Source: a bacterium (GTDB taxonomy: Bacteria > Latescibacterota > Latescibacteria > Latescibacterales > Latescibacteraceae). Taken from it: a stretch of 64,000 nucleotides of DNA. The first letter of the stretch is position 1. Each line of letters starts with the position of its first letter. The stretch is taken from positions 1-64,000 of the forward strand of contig JAJFUH010000050.1 of assembly GCA_021372535.1 (NCBI GenBank). Direction: 5' to 3'. This document shows positions 19,091 through 27,810 of this stretch, in pieces. Made by a program: the position numbers and the translations under genes. The notes beneath the pieces are model-generated. The model worked only from the letters and a program-made list of their open reading frames with translations. It was not told the origin of the DNA and searched no databases.

Positions 19091-20512
19091 ATGAGCGTAA
19101 TATCTTTTTTTCCCCATGAACACCTGATTCTTGTAGCTGCTCTTGTTCTCGTTCTCACTGTTGTCGGATGCGGCCAGGCAAAGGTGGAGAAAAAAACGGA
19201 GCAGGAACAGGAAAAGGATACGCTGCACCGGTTTATGGTAATCGACCCGGGACATTTTCATGCATCCCTCGTGTTCAAACGCTCCTCGTACGAGGGCATC
19301 TCGCCTCTTGTCGGAATTTATGCCCCTGTCGGGGAGGATTTTGTCGATCACATGAGCCGCGTCACCCCGTTCAACACACGGGCGGATGATCCCGCGCAGT
19401 GGCGTTATCATGTTTATCTGGGACAGGATTACCGTGAGGCTATGTTCAGGGAACGGTTCGGAGACATTGCAATTCTTTCGGGCAAGAACGACGAGAAAAT
19501 CAACACCATAAAGGCCTGTATCGACTCAGGATTCAACGTTCTTGCCGACAAGCCGTGGATTATAGAGCCCGAAAAATTCGCAGTCCTCGATGCGGTTCTT
19601 GCGGAAGCGGAACAAAAGGGGCTTGTGGCCTACGATATCATGACCGAGCGTTTTGAGATTACGAGTGTCATGCAGCGGCTGCTCGTGAACCATGAGCAGG
19701 TTTTCGGCACGGTCACGGCGGGAACTTCCGATGATCCCGCGGTGGTGAAAAGCAGCGTCCATCACCTGTCGAAGGTGGTTGCGGGAAAACAGCTGAAACG
19801 CCCATGGTGGTTCTTCGACACCTCGGTTCAGGGTGAGGGACTGGTCGATATTACGACCCACCTCGTTGACATCGTTTTCTGGACTCTCTACCCGGATAAA
19901 CCCATCGACTACAAGACCGACATCGAAGTTGTCTCCGCAAAACACTGGCCCACGGTGCTTACTCCGACCCAGTATGGGACGATTACCGCCAATCCCCAGT
20001 TCCCTTCGCAGTTCAAGCTCGACGACAAGGGCAATTACCCGTACTACTGCAACGGTCAGGCTAATTTCACGCTGAAGGGTGTGAATGTCAGGGTCGAGGT
20101 GGTCTGGAATTACGAAGCGCCCCCGGGAAGTGGCGATACCCATTTTTCGGTCATCAAAGGTACACGGGCTCATGTAATCATCCGCCAGGGTAAAGAGCAG
20201 AACTTCCTTCCCGAAGTATATGTCGAACCGGCTCCGGGAACCGACCGTACAGCCCTCGGAGAAGCGCTCAAGGCATATATCACGACGCTTGCCCGGGATA
20301 CATATCCCGGTGTTTCGGTAGTCGAGGAAAAAAACCGGTGGCGTATCGATATTCCCCAGAAATACCGTGTTGGGCACGAGGCTCATTTCGGCCAGGTTAC
20401 CGACCGGTTTCTCGAATTTCTGGGCGGCACACCCCAGCCGGCCTGGGAGAGGGCAAACATGCTTGCCAAGTATTATGTAACGACGAAGGCGCTCGAAATG
20501 TGCCGGAAATAG
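19091..20512 (+). CDS. Gfo/Idh/MocA-type lipoprotein with C-terminal oxidoreductase domain
   Basis: A 473 aa exported protein. The N-terminus has a lipoprotein signal with lipobox VVGC (C27). The central part carries a nucleotide-binding Rossmann-type domain, with the ADKPW box near residues 150-154 corresponding to the EKP motif of the family. The C-terminal half matches the 'putative oxidoreductase C-terminal' domain of PVC and Bacteroidota proteins. The start is the ATG at 19091, with GGAGGG six bases upstream, rather than the GTG at 18899. Lipid anchoring instead of a Tat signal means it is likely exported unfolded through Sec and acquires its cofactor outside. It precedes another family member by 125 bp. 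Confidence 0.75.
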   Translation: MSVISFFPHEHLILVAALVLVLTVVGCGQAKVEKKTEQEQEKDTLHRFMVIDPGHFHASLVFKRSSYEGISPLVGIYAPVGEDFVDHMSRVTPFNTRADDPAQWRYHVYLGQDYREAMFRERFGDIAILSGKNDEKINTIKACIDSGFNVLADKPWIIEPEKFAVLDAVLAEAEQKGLVAYDIMTERFEITSVMQRLLVNHEQVFGTVTAGTSDDPAVVKSSVHHLSKVVAGKQLKRPWWFFDTSVQGEGLVDITTHLVDIVFWTLYPDKPIDYKTDIEVVSAKHWPTVLTPTQYGTITANPQFPSQFKLDDKGNYPYYCNGQANFTLKGVNVRVEVVWNYEAPPGSGDTHFSVIKGTRAHVIIRQGKEQNFLPEVYVEPAPGTDRTALGEALKAYITTLARDTYPGVSVVEEKNRWRIDIPQKYRVGHEAHFGQVTDRFLEFLGGTPQPAWERANMLAKYYVTTKALEMCRK

Positions 20513-20637
20513 TATCATGCTGCGACCGCCGTTTTATCATCGCAGGGTGAAATGGCGGGTGGAATGACCAGTACCCGGTTTTTTCTGTCATGGCTGACTA
20601 TATCTGATACACAAAATGCAGGGGGGATAAATAAACG

Positions 20638-21981
20638 ATGAATCGCCGAAAATTCATCCACAAAGCTGGAACAGGCGCCGCCGCTCTTGGAGCGACAGGA
20701 CCATGGGTAACACAGGCATGGGCTAAAAAAAGCCCTAATGATACGATCAATATCGCCATTATGGGCATTCACGGCCGCGGGATGGATCATGTGCAGCACT
20801 ACATGAACGTGCCTAATGTCGAAGTGGCCATGCTCTGTGACATTGACGAGCGGCTTTTCCCCGACGCGCTCAAGAAGATTGCGGAGCTCGGAGCGAAACC
20901 TCCGAAAACCGAAACCGATATCCGCCGTGTGCTCGAGAACAAGGATATCGATGTTATCTCGATCGCATGCCCCAACCACTGGCATGCGCTTGCAGGAGTC
21001 TGGGCCTGTCAGGCGGGGAAGGATGTCTATGTCGAAAAACCGGCCTCCCATACTGTCTATGAAGGCCGCAAGCTTGTCGAGGCATCCCGTAAATATGACC
21101 GTATCGTCCAGACCGGCAGCCAGAGGAGAAGCGATCCCCTCATGCAGGAAGCGGTCGATTTCATTCAGAGCGGCAAACTCGGGAAAATTTACATGGTGAA
21201 AGCCTGTGTCTACCGGGCGCGGAAGGCTATCGGACGGGGAACAACCGGTCCGGTGCCCGAGGGGGTTCATTATGATCTTTTCCGTGGACCGGCCCCGTGG
21301 ATTCCCTTCAACGACAACCGTTTCCACTACAACTGGCACTGGTTCTGGGATACGGGAAACGGCGAGACGGGGAATAACGGCCCTCATCCTGCAGATATTG
21401 TACGCTGGGCGCTCAACAAGTATGACCACCCGCGCACGATCCAGAGCATGGGCGGACTCTATGTATACGACAGCGAACAGGAGACGCCCAACACGCAGAT
21501 TTCGGTGATGGAGTATGCAGATGGCACCATGGTACAGCTCGAGGTCAGAAACCACTATACCAACACCGACGGCACCGTACGGGAAGGTATCATTTTCTAC
21601 GGCTCCGAGGGCTGGATGCAGTTCAACCTCGGCAATACGTGGACGACCTTTTTCGGTCCGAAAAACGAGCCGGGGCCGAGCATGACCCGCGAGGAAGCCA
21701 ATACAAAGACCGGCATCATCATCAGCTACGGAAGGGGCAGGGAACCCCACTTTAATAATTTCATCGACTGTGTCCGCTCACGAAAACGCGAAGACCTCAA
21801 GGCCGATATAGTCGAAGGCCACCTCTCGGCAGCCATATGCCACCTGAGCAATATCGCATACCGGACCGGGCGTACCCTGACGTTCGATTCGGAAAGCGAG
21901 CGTTTTCTCGGGGACGAGGATGCGAACCGCTATCTGACACGGGAATACCGATATCCGTATGTAATGCCCGAGAACGTATAG
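20638..21981 (+). CDS. Tat-exported Gfo/Idh/MocA oxidoreductase
   Basis: A 447 aa oxidoreductase with a twin-arginine signal (NRRKFIHKAGTGAAAL) and probable cleavage after AWA near residue 29. Family landmarks are the Rossmann-domain CDIDE segment, WHALAGVWACQ and VEKPASH (the catalytic EKP box). The C-terminal half has the WHWFWDTG and HPADIVRWALNK stretches typical of the large exported subgroup. It is closely related to the protein at 27811-29184 along its length, with conserved blocks in the same order. The preceding lipoprotein gene is in the same direction, and the two probably form an operon. Confidence 0.82.
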   Translation: MNRRKFIHKAGTGAAALGATGPWVTQAWAKKSPNDTINIAIMGIHGRGMDHVQHYMNVPNVEVAMLCDIDERLFPDALKKIAELGAKPPKTETDIRRVLENKDIDVISIACPNHWHALAGVWACQAGKDVYVEKPASHTVYEGRKLVEASRKYDRIVQTGSQRRSDPLMQEAVDFIQSGKLGKIYMVKACVYRARKAIGRGTTGPVPEGVHYDLFRGPAPWIPFNDNRFHYNWHWFWDTGNGETGNNGPHPADIVRWALNKYDHPRTIQSMGGLYVYDSEQETPNTQISVMEYADGTMVQLEVRNHYTNTDGTVREGIIFYGSEGWMQFNLGNTWTTFFGPKNEPGPSMTREEANTKTGIIISYGRGREPHFNNFIDCVRSRKREDLKADIVEGHLSAAICHLSNIAYRTGRTLTFDSESERFLGDEDANRYLTREYRYPYVMPENV

Positions 21982-22056
21982 ATACTACGCGCCCGGACAG
22001 GCGGATTCTGAACCGGCGCTGGTATAAGTGACAGGTTTAAAATCGGATGCGTACGG

Positions 22057-22968
22057 TTACTTCACGATTTTCTGGCCGGCGATGATTTTATCCATACGCG
22101 CGCTGACATCCTTGAGATATACCTCGTCGCCGCCTTTGAGTTCCGCGCCCATGTATCCGCTGTAGCCGATATCGCTGAATGCGCGGCGGATTTCGAGCCA
22201 GTCGATGGTACCGTCGCCGAGGTTGGTGAATTCCTTCTTGTTGACATCGAATCCCTTGATATGGACTTTCACGATTCGCTTGCCGAGCGTCCGTATCCAG
22301 TCATGCGGATACCCGTACAGTGCGATATTCCCGCAGTCGAAATACGCCTTGAGGAACGGACTGTTCATCTCGTCGACGTACCGCGCAAATTCGAGCGGGC
22401 TCAGGAGAAACTTATTCCAGACATTTTCGACGGCGATTATGATATTCAACTCCTTCGCGAGCGGCAGGAGCTCCTTTATGTGAGTCTGTGAGCGTTCGTA
22501 TGCATCCTTGTACGAGGTTTCGGGGTTCACAACGGCGGGTACGAGGAGAACGGTGTCGGCGCCGATTTCCTTTGCATTGCGCAAAGAGGTCTCCATTCCT
22601 TCCATGCTCTGTTTGATAACGTCCGGGTCGCTGCTCGACAGGGGAAATTTCCAGTGACGCTGGTTCATGATCGAGTGTACTTTGATTCCGGCGGTCAGGG
22701 CTGCCTGCTTGATTTCAGCCAAAAGCTCGGATTGCTCGATTGTCGGAATCTCTACACCTTCGAAACCGGCCCTTTTCGCCAGTTGTATACGTTCCGTGGC
22801 ACTGAGCGAATCCGGAAGCATTCCATAATACAGGCTCTTTTTGATCTGTCCTTTGAACGGCTGTGATACGGCTTCTCCGGGGCGCAGGAATGTGCTGCCG
22901 AATGCCGCTCCCGCCATTGCCCCGGCGGTTGTTTTTTTCATGAATGAGCGCCTGCACATGTTCTTCAT
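22057..22968 (-). CDS. Exported TIM-barrel sugar isomerase/epimerase-like protein
   Basis: A 303 aa protein of the xylose isomerase-like TIM-barrel superfamily. A signal sequence with CRRSFMKKTTAGA (Tat-like) opens it. The barrel carries VEIPTIEQS, the metal-ligand region VENVWN (Glu), YFDCGN (Asp), and KVHIKGF (His), and ends with GAELKGGD, which supplies a further Glu. This pattern fits divalent-metal epimerases or isomerases. The ATG at 22968 follows a perfect GGAGG; an upstream ATG at 23043 does not. It is the last gene of the minus-strand sugar cluster and is separated from the Nramp gene by about 227 bp containing a REP-like repeat. Confidence 0.8.
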   Translation of the reverse strand: MKNMCRRSFMKKTTAGAMAGAAFGSTFLRPGEAVSQPFKGQIKKSLYYGMLPDSLSATERIQLAKRAGFEGVEIPTIEQSELLAEIKQAALTAGIKVHSIMNQRHWKFPLSSSDPDVIKQSMEGMETSLRNAKEIGADTVLLVPAVVNPETSYKDAYERSQTHIKELLPLAKELNIIIAVENVWNKFLLSPLEFARYVDEMNSPFLKAYFDCGNIALYGYPHDWIRTLGKRIVKVHIKGFDVNKKEFTNLGDGTIDWLEIRRAFSDIGYSGYMGAELKGGDEVYLKDVSARMDKIIAGQKIVK

Positions 22969-23087
22969 GACAATTTTCCTCCAAATTACGTAAAATGGTA
23001 TGGTGCATCTCACGCTATCATATATAACGCCAATATATGTCATACCATGCTGAGATCATTGATAGAAGATTCGGATGTTCATTATAG

Positions 23088-23177
23088 TATGCATAGACCC
23101 TGAAACAAGTTCAGAGTGACGGGTTCACGATCGGGTCGTCATGCTGAACCTGTTTCAGCATCTGTCATCAATGATCC
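23088..23177. repeat. REP-like paired hairpin, copy b
   Basis: 'tagaccctgaaacaagttcag' and 'atgctgaacctgtttcagcat' form two facing hairpins separated by about 24 bases, followed by 'ctgtcatcaatgatc'. It lies within the minus-strand gene cluster between the Nramp and isomerase genes. Confidence 0.75.
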
Positions 23178-23195
23178 ATGATATTTACCTGTATT

Positions 23196-24461
23196 TCACA
23201 TCTGCTTCAGTAAACCCATCAATCCCAGAACAGCGGTATACGACATGAATAATGAAAATATCAGGGTGATTATCAGACCAATGTTCAGCAGGAGGGGATT
23301 TTTATAATTGTTTTCCCGTTCCCTGCCGTTCAGCTGTATGATCAGCAGTACGATAAGCAACGGCATGACCACGGGGCTCACCGCCTGCGAGGCGATCATG
23401 ATGATAACCGGTTTTCCTCCGAAAACGGGGACGACGAATCCGAGTAACGATATGATCAGAACAGCGATACGGACGATCGGTCGATTCATCGTGCGGGGGA
23501 CGTTGAGATAATCGCAGACGAGCCATGGCCCGAGAACGTAATTGGGGAAGAGCGAGGAAAGCGCCGCCGCGATGATTCCCATGACAAAAATGGATGTTGC
23601 GAATCTCCCCGCAAGCGGTTCGAGCGTTTTGACCATGTCGATTGCGTTTTCGACCGTAATCCCATGCGGATACATGGTTCCCGCCGCGCATGCGACTATA
23701 GCCGCGCTCACAATGAAAGTCAGGGTGAGCGATACAATGGCGTCCCTGTTCTCGACTTTCAGGTCTTTGAGTGTCCACCCTTTTTCAGCTACGAGATAGC
23801 TCCTTGTCACAACACAGACAGACGCCATGGTGGTTCCGACAAGTCCGGCGAGAATGAGATGGGCATTGCCCCCGGTGGGAACCTTCGGTATGAGGCCCTT
23901 TACAATGTCGGCAGGTGAGGGGATGACAAGAACCATGGACAGTATGAAGCTGATCCCCATCATGGCCACGATGACAGCCATTGCCTTCAGGAAAAAGTTG
24001 TGCGTTCCGTTCCAGAACAGATAGTACAGAAGAGCGGTGAAAAAGAAAGCCGAGATAATGGGGTGTACTCCGCCGCCGGATGTTAGGGGTTTTGTCCATT
24101 CCCTCACAATATCGGTGACGATTCCCATGACTCCCATGATCGATGTCGTGACAGTCAGCATAAGCGAAAAGATTACAAAAATAGTTATAGCTCTCCCGAA
24201 CTTCAGCTTGAAACTGTACATGAGCGTCTGCCCCGTCACAATCGTGCTCCTGCTGATCGAGACAATCATGATGTAGGTGAAAAAGCAGGAAAGCGCCAGT
24301 GCCCATGTCAGCGACATGCCGTATTTTGCCCCGGCCGATGCCATCGAGGTGACACTGCCGGTGCCGATGATGTACCCGATGATGAATATTCCGGGGCCGA
24401 TGGACGAGGCAAAACGGATGAGTTTGTCTTTGAGTGTCGATGAATCACGATGAATATCCAT
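23196..24461 (-). CDS. Nramp-family membrane transporter with atypical metal-site motifs
   Basis: A 421 aa polytopic inner-membrane protein with about eleven hydrophobic segments. The N-terminal SIGPGIFIIGY and the overall segment spacing match the Nramp (natural resistance-associated macrophage protein) family. The first helix reads IGTGS where classical metal transporters have DPGN, and the sixth reads TMAS where they have MPHN, so the Asp, Asn and His that define Mn/Fe transport are missing although the Met is kept. A different substrate, perhaps Mg2+ or a solute, is likely. It lies among sugar-oxidation genes, 86 bp downstream of the DUF1080 gene. AGGATATA precedes the start. Confidence 0.75.
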   Translation of the reverse strand: MDIHRDSSTLKDKLIRFASSIGPGIFIIGYIIGTGSVTSMASAGAKYGMSLTWALALSCFFTYIMIVSISRSTIVTGQTLMYSFKLKFGRAITIFVIFSLMLTVTTSIMGVMGIVTDIVREWTKPLTSGGGVHPIISAFFFTALLYYLFWNGTHNFFLKAMAVIVAMMGISFILSMVLVIPSPADIVKGLIPKVPTGGNAHLILAGLVGTTMASVCVVTRSYLVAEKGWTLKDLKVENRDAIVSLTLTFIVSAAIVACAAGTMYPHGITVENAIDMVKTLEPLAGRFATSIFVMGIIAAALSSLFPNYVLGPWLVCDYLNVPRTMNRPIVRIAVLIISLLGFVVPVFGGKPVIIMIASQAVSPVVMPLLIVLLIIQLNGRERENNYKNPLLLNIGLIITLIFSLFMSYTAVLGLMGLLKQM

Positions 24462-24547
24462 GCAGTTATATCCTGTCTATCTATATGAAATTATTAATAA
24501 TATGGCGTGTTCTCATTGACAGAGCATATTTCATAAGCTTGTGTAAG

Positions 24548-25732
24548 CTATAAACCCGGACCCTCGATCGGTCGGAGGCACAGCCCCTTCAGTCTGATCA
24601 CACCGTCTTCCGGGCTGCGGTATAGAGCGATTCTACCGTGTGGAGACCGCCCCAACAGTTTATTGTCGGAAACGATAAACTCGTTGAGGTAAATCTGTGA
24701 TTCACGATCCGCGGAAATGATTCGATAGAGGAACAGCGCCGAGCGCATGGGGGGAATGACGGTTCCCGGAATCTTGTCGCCGTACGGGGCCGTATACCTG
24801 ACAGCATCCTTGAAATTATAAAAATCGACAGGATAACCGGGATCGCTCGGGCTTTTCCACCGGTAATAGAACCGTGAATCGTATGTCATGAGGGTATCGC
24901 ACTCGACATAGGCATGAAAGTAAACGTTATCGTACTCGCTGTTGGAGATAAGATATCCCTGTCCTTTGGTGGCGACAATCATCCCGTTCTCGACATGCCA
25001 GTCGGCGTCACCGATTGACGACCAACCCGTCAGATCGATACCGTTGAACACGGACAATCCGGTGTCTTTATCGGGCAGCTCTTTTATCCAGAGGTTACGG
25101 TAATCGACAGCATATCCGTGATTGGAAAGGCCGACAGGCCCTCGCCGCATACGGTATTTGAGCATGGGATTCGCCGAAAAATCGGTGTCCTGCACGAGTA
25201 CATCGTTGAGCCAGATTTTGCAGTTCGGCCAGTCGAAAAGGACATGATAACGGTTCCATGAGCCTGCCCGTTTCATGGCGTTCATAAGAGGCGGTACGAC
25301 GTCATAAATCGATCCGGTAGAGTTTTTGTCGGGTTTTTTCCCCGAATCATCGAGAATCTGCGTTTCAAAACCGAGGCGTGATTCACGGCCGGCGAGCGGA
25401 ACATGGAAGAAGATGCCGCTGTTGCAGTCCTTACTCACTTTGAATTCGCCATAGAACTCAAAATTTTCGTAATCTTTTTCGGTAAGGATGAGGTAGGGAA
25501 TACGCGGTTCGCCCTTGCAGTGAATCACACCGTCCTCGACCGACCAGGCGTTCTCGTCGGGTTTGACATTACCGATGTTCCAGCCGGTGAAATCCCGACC
25601 ATTGAAGAGCGCATGAAAATCAGGCCCCGGCGCTTCGGTGAACGGTGAAATCGGCTTTTCGCATGAGCCCGCCAGCAGAAGTATCATAAAAAAAACCGTA
25701 GACACGGTTAATACCTGAGTTTTTCGCATCAT
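24548..25732 (-). CDS. Lipoprotein with two tandem DUF1080 (3-keto-disaccharide hydrolase) domains
   Basis: A 394 aa exported protein. The signal peptide ends in an LLAGSC lipobox-like site. Two related jelly-roll domains follow, each beginning with the family's LFNG(R/I)D-x-(T)GW signature: LFNGRDFTGWN near residues 42-52 and VFNGIDLTGWS near 225. DUF1080 proteins include enzymes that cleave 3-keto-glycosides in the periplasm. Adjacent exported Gfo/Idh/MocA and TIM-barrel proteins fit that pathway. The second domain is less canonical and may only bind substrate. ATG 25732 (or the adjacent 25729) is chosen so that the lipoprotein signal is at the N-terminus; an upstream frame to 25801 is possible but unlikely. 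Confidence 0.78.
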   Translation of the reverse strand: MMRKTQVLTVSTVFFMILLLAGSCEKPISPFTEAPGPDFHALFNGRDFTGWNIGNVKPDENAWSVEDGVIHCKGEPRIPYLILTEKDYENFEFYGEFKVSKDCNSGIFFHVPLAGRESRLGFETQILDDSGKKPDKNSTGSIYDVVPPLMNAMKRAGSWNRYHVLFDWPNCKIWLNDVLVQDTDFSANPMLKYRMRRGPVGLSNHGYAVDYRNLWIKELPDKDTGLSVFNGIDLTGWSSIGDADWHVENGMIVATKGQGYLISNSEYDNVYFHAYVECDTLMTYDSRFYYRWKSPSDPGYPVDFYNFKDAVRYTAPYGDKIPGTVIPPMRSALFLYRIISADRESQIYLNEFIVSDNKLLGRSPHGRIALYRSPEDGVIRLKGLCLRPIEGPGL

Positions 25733-25826
25733 TATGGTATGCCTCATAAATGGAACGTTAAAAAAATTGACATAATTCTCCCTGACATGAACGGATTTCA
25801 TGGAGCGGAGATCCCGTCAGCCGCTG

Positions 25827-26798
25827 TCATTTCCGGTACGCTTCGAAACGCTTGTCGATCTCAGCTTTGGTTCTCGGCCCGTCGCATATAATCATGCAGA
25901 ATCTGAAAAGCGCGCTTTTACCCGGTTTCAGCGTCAATTCGAACGGTTTGGGATTTTCGACCCCGGTTCCCTGCTCGAAGACCGACTGTCCGAGCGGATT
26001 TGCCGAAAATAACCCGTAATCGCGGGCATGCCAGAATGTCGGGAAATTTGTGCTCGAAGGATGATTCAGAATCGCGATCCCGACTTTCCCGCCGTTATGA
26101 TCCCCTTCGAGACGGACCCATTCGGCGCGGCGTCCCCAGATATTCTGCGCAGTCTCGGCGCCGCGCGAGCTGATGTAAGAGCCGGTGCCGTCCTTTTCCT
26201 GGAGCCATGATGCGACACGGATGGCGAACATGCCCTCCTTGGTGTCTTTAAAAACGACCGTTGTATCGAGTGCGGTGAGCGTCATGGAGAAATCGATGGA
26301 ATATTCGTTCACTCCGGGACGGAACACCATGATACGTTTCTCTTCGAGGAGCGGTTTTCCGTTCATATCCTCCCAATGGAGAATCACCGAAAGTGTCCCC
26401 TTGTCCGAACCGCCCTTCATCCCGGTGATTTTTACCTGCCTGATCTTCGGCGGAGAAGCAGTGGCGGCCCAGAACCTCGTGTCGTTTACCTCGTCATATG
26501 TGAAAAAAACGCCCGTATGATGTGGATGGTCACGGCTTTCTCCCGCGATGTCCTCAAAGGGATAACCCCGTGTCACCACTGTTCCGGCAAAGGTCATGAC
26601 AGGGAACAGAACCGGCTTTGTCAGCTCGGGTTTGTAGACATAGGAAGTAACACGGCGTCCGTTGATCATGACATCGATGGCGTTATCGCCTTGAACGAAC
26701 GAAACCTCGCCGCAGGAAGCGGAAACCATCATGAAAAACAACACGACGACGGTTGCGGTCAGCAGTACAGTCACAGTTTTGATACCATTCACCCCCAT
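25827..26798 (-). CDS. Exported PmoA-like protein (DUF6807)
   Basis: A 323 aa protein with an N-terminal signal (hydrophobic residues about 9-26, then SASCGEVS, possibly a lipobox). The conserved core contains RDHPHHTGVFF, near residues 88-98, with three His typical of the family sometimes named 'methane oxygenase PmoA', a name that does not reflect its biochemistry. Such genes sit in carbohydrate clusters of Planctomycetota, Bacteroidota and Verrucomicrobiota, next to DUF1080 and Gfo/Idh/MocA genes, as here. A role in periplasmic sugar processing is inferred. The start has only a weak ribosome site, so a slightly different start is possible. Confidence 0.75.
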   Translation of the reverse strand: MGVNGIKTVTVLLTATVVVLFFMMVSASCGEVSFVQGDNAIDVMINGRRVTSYVYKPELTKPVLFPVMTFAGTVVTRGYPFEDIAGESRDHPHHTGVFFTYDEVNDTRFWAATASPPKIRQVKITGMKGGSDKGTLSVILHWEDMNGKPLLEEKRIMVFRPGVNEYSIDFSMTLTALDTTVVFKDTKEGMFAIRVASWLQEKDGTGSYISSRGAETAQNIWGRRAEWVRLEGDHNGGKVGIAILNHPSSTNFPTFWHARDYGLFSANPLGQSVFEQGTGVENPKPFELTLKPGKSALFRFCMIICDGPRTKAEIDKRFEAYRK

Positions 26799-26867
26799 TC
26801 ATGGTACATCTCATAAGCTTATTCTGTCGTTATTGATCCCGAATAGCGTTTTTTATAAATAATGCCG

Positions 26868-27719
26868 TCAGATGACAGCGAGCACCCCCTTGAGATATCC
26901 AATGGATTCAGCCGATCCCGGGAGGGGATCCAGTTCATCCTTTTCGTACTCGAGGGCGGCAACTCCGCTGTATTTGATTTTCAGGAGCGTCCGGAGAAAC
27001 TTCGGAATATCGATGACTCCCCTGCCGATCTCGACCGTGGACCCTTCCTTTGAGGCAGCCGAGACATCCTTGATGTGGACATCGAGGAGCCGGTCAGCGT
27101 ACTTTACGGCTGCTTCGGACGGATCGACGCCGCTCCGCTGCGTATGCCCGATGTCGATGCACAGGCCGATCCGCGGATCGAGCCCTTTTATTTTTTCATA
27201 TACGCTTTCCGGAGTCGGATATCGATTATCACCGGGGCCGTGGTTATGGATGGCGACTTTAATACTGTATTCCCGGACTTTTTTGTTCACAAGATCGAGG
27301 AGGTTATGTTCCGGAACACCGATGATAATGCTCATACCGGCTGTCTTCGCGTATTCGAAAGCCTGGTTGACCTCGTTCTCGTTTGTCATGTACACCACAC
27401 CACAGCCGTAGAGATCGAGTCCGGCCTCTCTGGTCTTCGATGCCGCAGCTTTTATCTGGTCAACAGTGCTGTCGAGTGCCAGGTGAAAGCTCTTGAAAGC
27501 GATGTACTCCAGCCCGAGCCGTTTTGTCATGGCCAGGGTGTCATCGAGGCTGAATTTTCTGAACGTATACGAGGCCATGCCGAGTTTCAGCCGCTTGAAA
27601 CCGTCCTTGACCGTCTGAGGGCCTCCCTGTGCGGAAGCATCCGGAATGCCGGCTGCAGAAGCCGCGGTCAAACCGATGCCCGCCGAGAGGCAGAATTTTC
27701 TTCGTGTCGTTTCGCTCAT
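26868..27719 (-). CDS. Tat-exported TIM-barrel sugar isomerase/epimerase-like protein
   Basis: A 283 aa protein of the xylose isomerase-like superfamily with a twin-arginine leader, TTRRKFCLSAGIGLTAA, ending near DASAQ. Barrel features include VAIHNHGPGDN, GLCIDIGHT (Asp and His of the metal site), DVHIKDV and ALEYEKDE near the C-terminus (Glu). The metal site is complete by this reading. It lies 69 bp upstream (in transcription order) of the DUF6807 gene and 91 bp after the Gfo/Idh/MocA gene. It is related to the proteins at 22057 and 29284 but not closely enough to be a recent copy. Confidence 0.8.
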   Translation of the reverse strand: MSETTRRKFCLSAGIGLTAASAAGIPDASAQGGPQTVKDGFKRLKLGMASYTFRKFSLDDTLAMTKRLGLEYIAFKSFHLALDSTVDQIKAAASKTREAGLDLYGCGVVYMTNENEVNQAFEYAKTAGMSIIIGVPEHNLLDLVNKKVREYSIKVAIHNHGPGDNRYPTPESVYEKIKGLDPRIGLCIDIGHTQRSGVDPSEAAVKYADRLLDVHIKDVSAASKEGSTVEIGRGVIDIPKFLRTLLKIKYSGVAALEYEKDELDPLPGSAESIGYLKGVLAVI

Positions 27720-27756
27720 GATTATATTCTCTCTGCCTTTGTTTTTTATGGAGCTT

Positions 27757-27809
27757 TAAACTATAAACTATAAACCATAGACCATTTACAATAGACCATA
27801 AACCCCAAA
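27757..27809. repeat. Tandem 'ccataaac'-type repeat
   Basis: Degenerate tandem units ('actataaact', 'ccatagacc', 'ccataaacc') fill most of the gap between two cluster genes. They match the tract at 1956-2002. Confidence 0.55.
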
Positions 27810-27810
27810 C

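Noticed and set aside
19526-20518. A 330-codon minus-strand open frame
   Set aside because: Antisense to the oxidoreductase lipoprotein gene and lacks a ribosome site or family features.
20515-21750. A 411-codon minus-strand open frame
   Set aside because: Antisense to the Gfo/Idh/MocA gene at 20638, which has clear family motifs.
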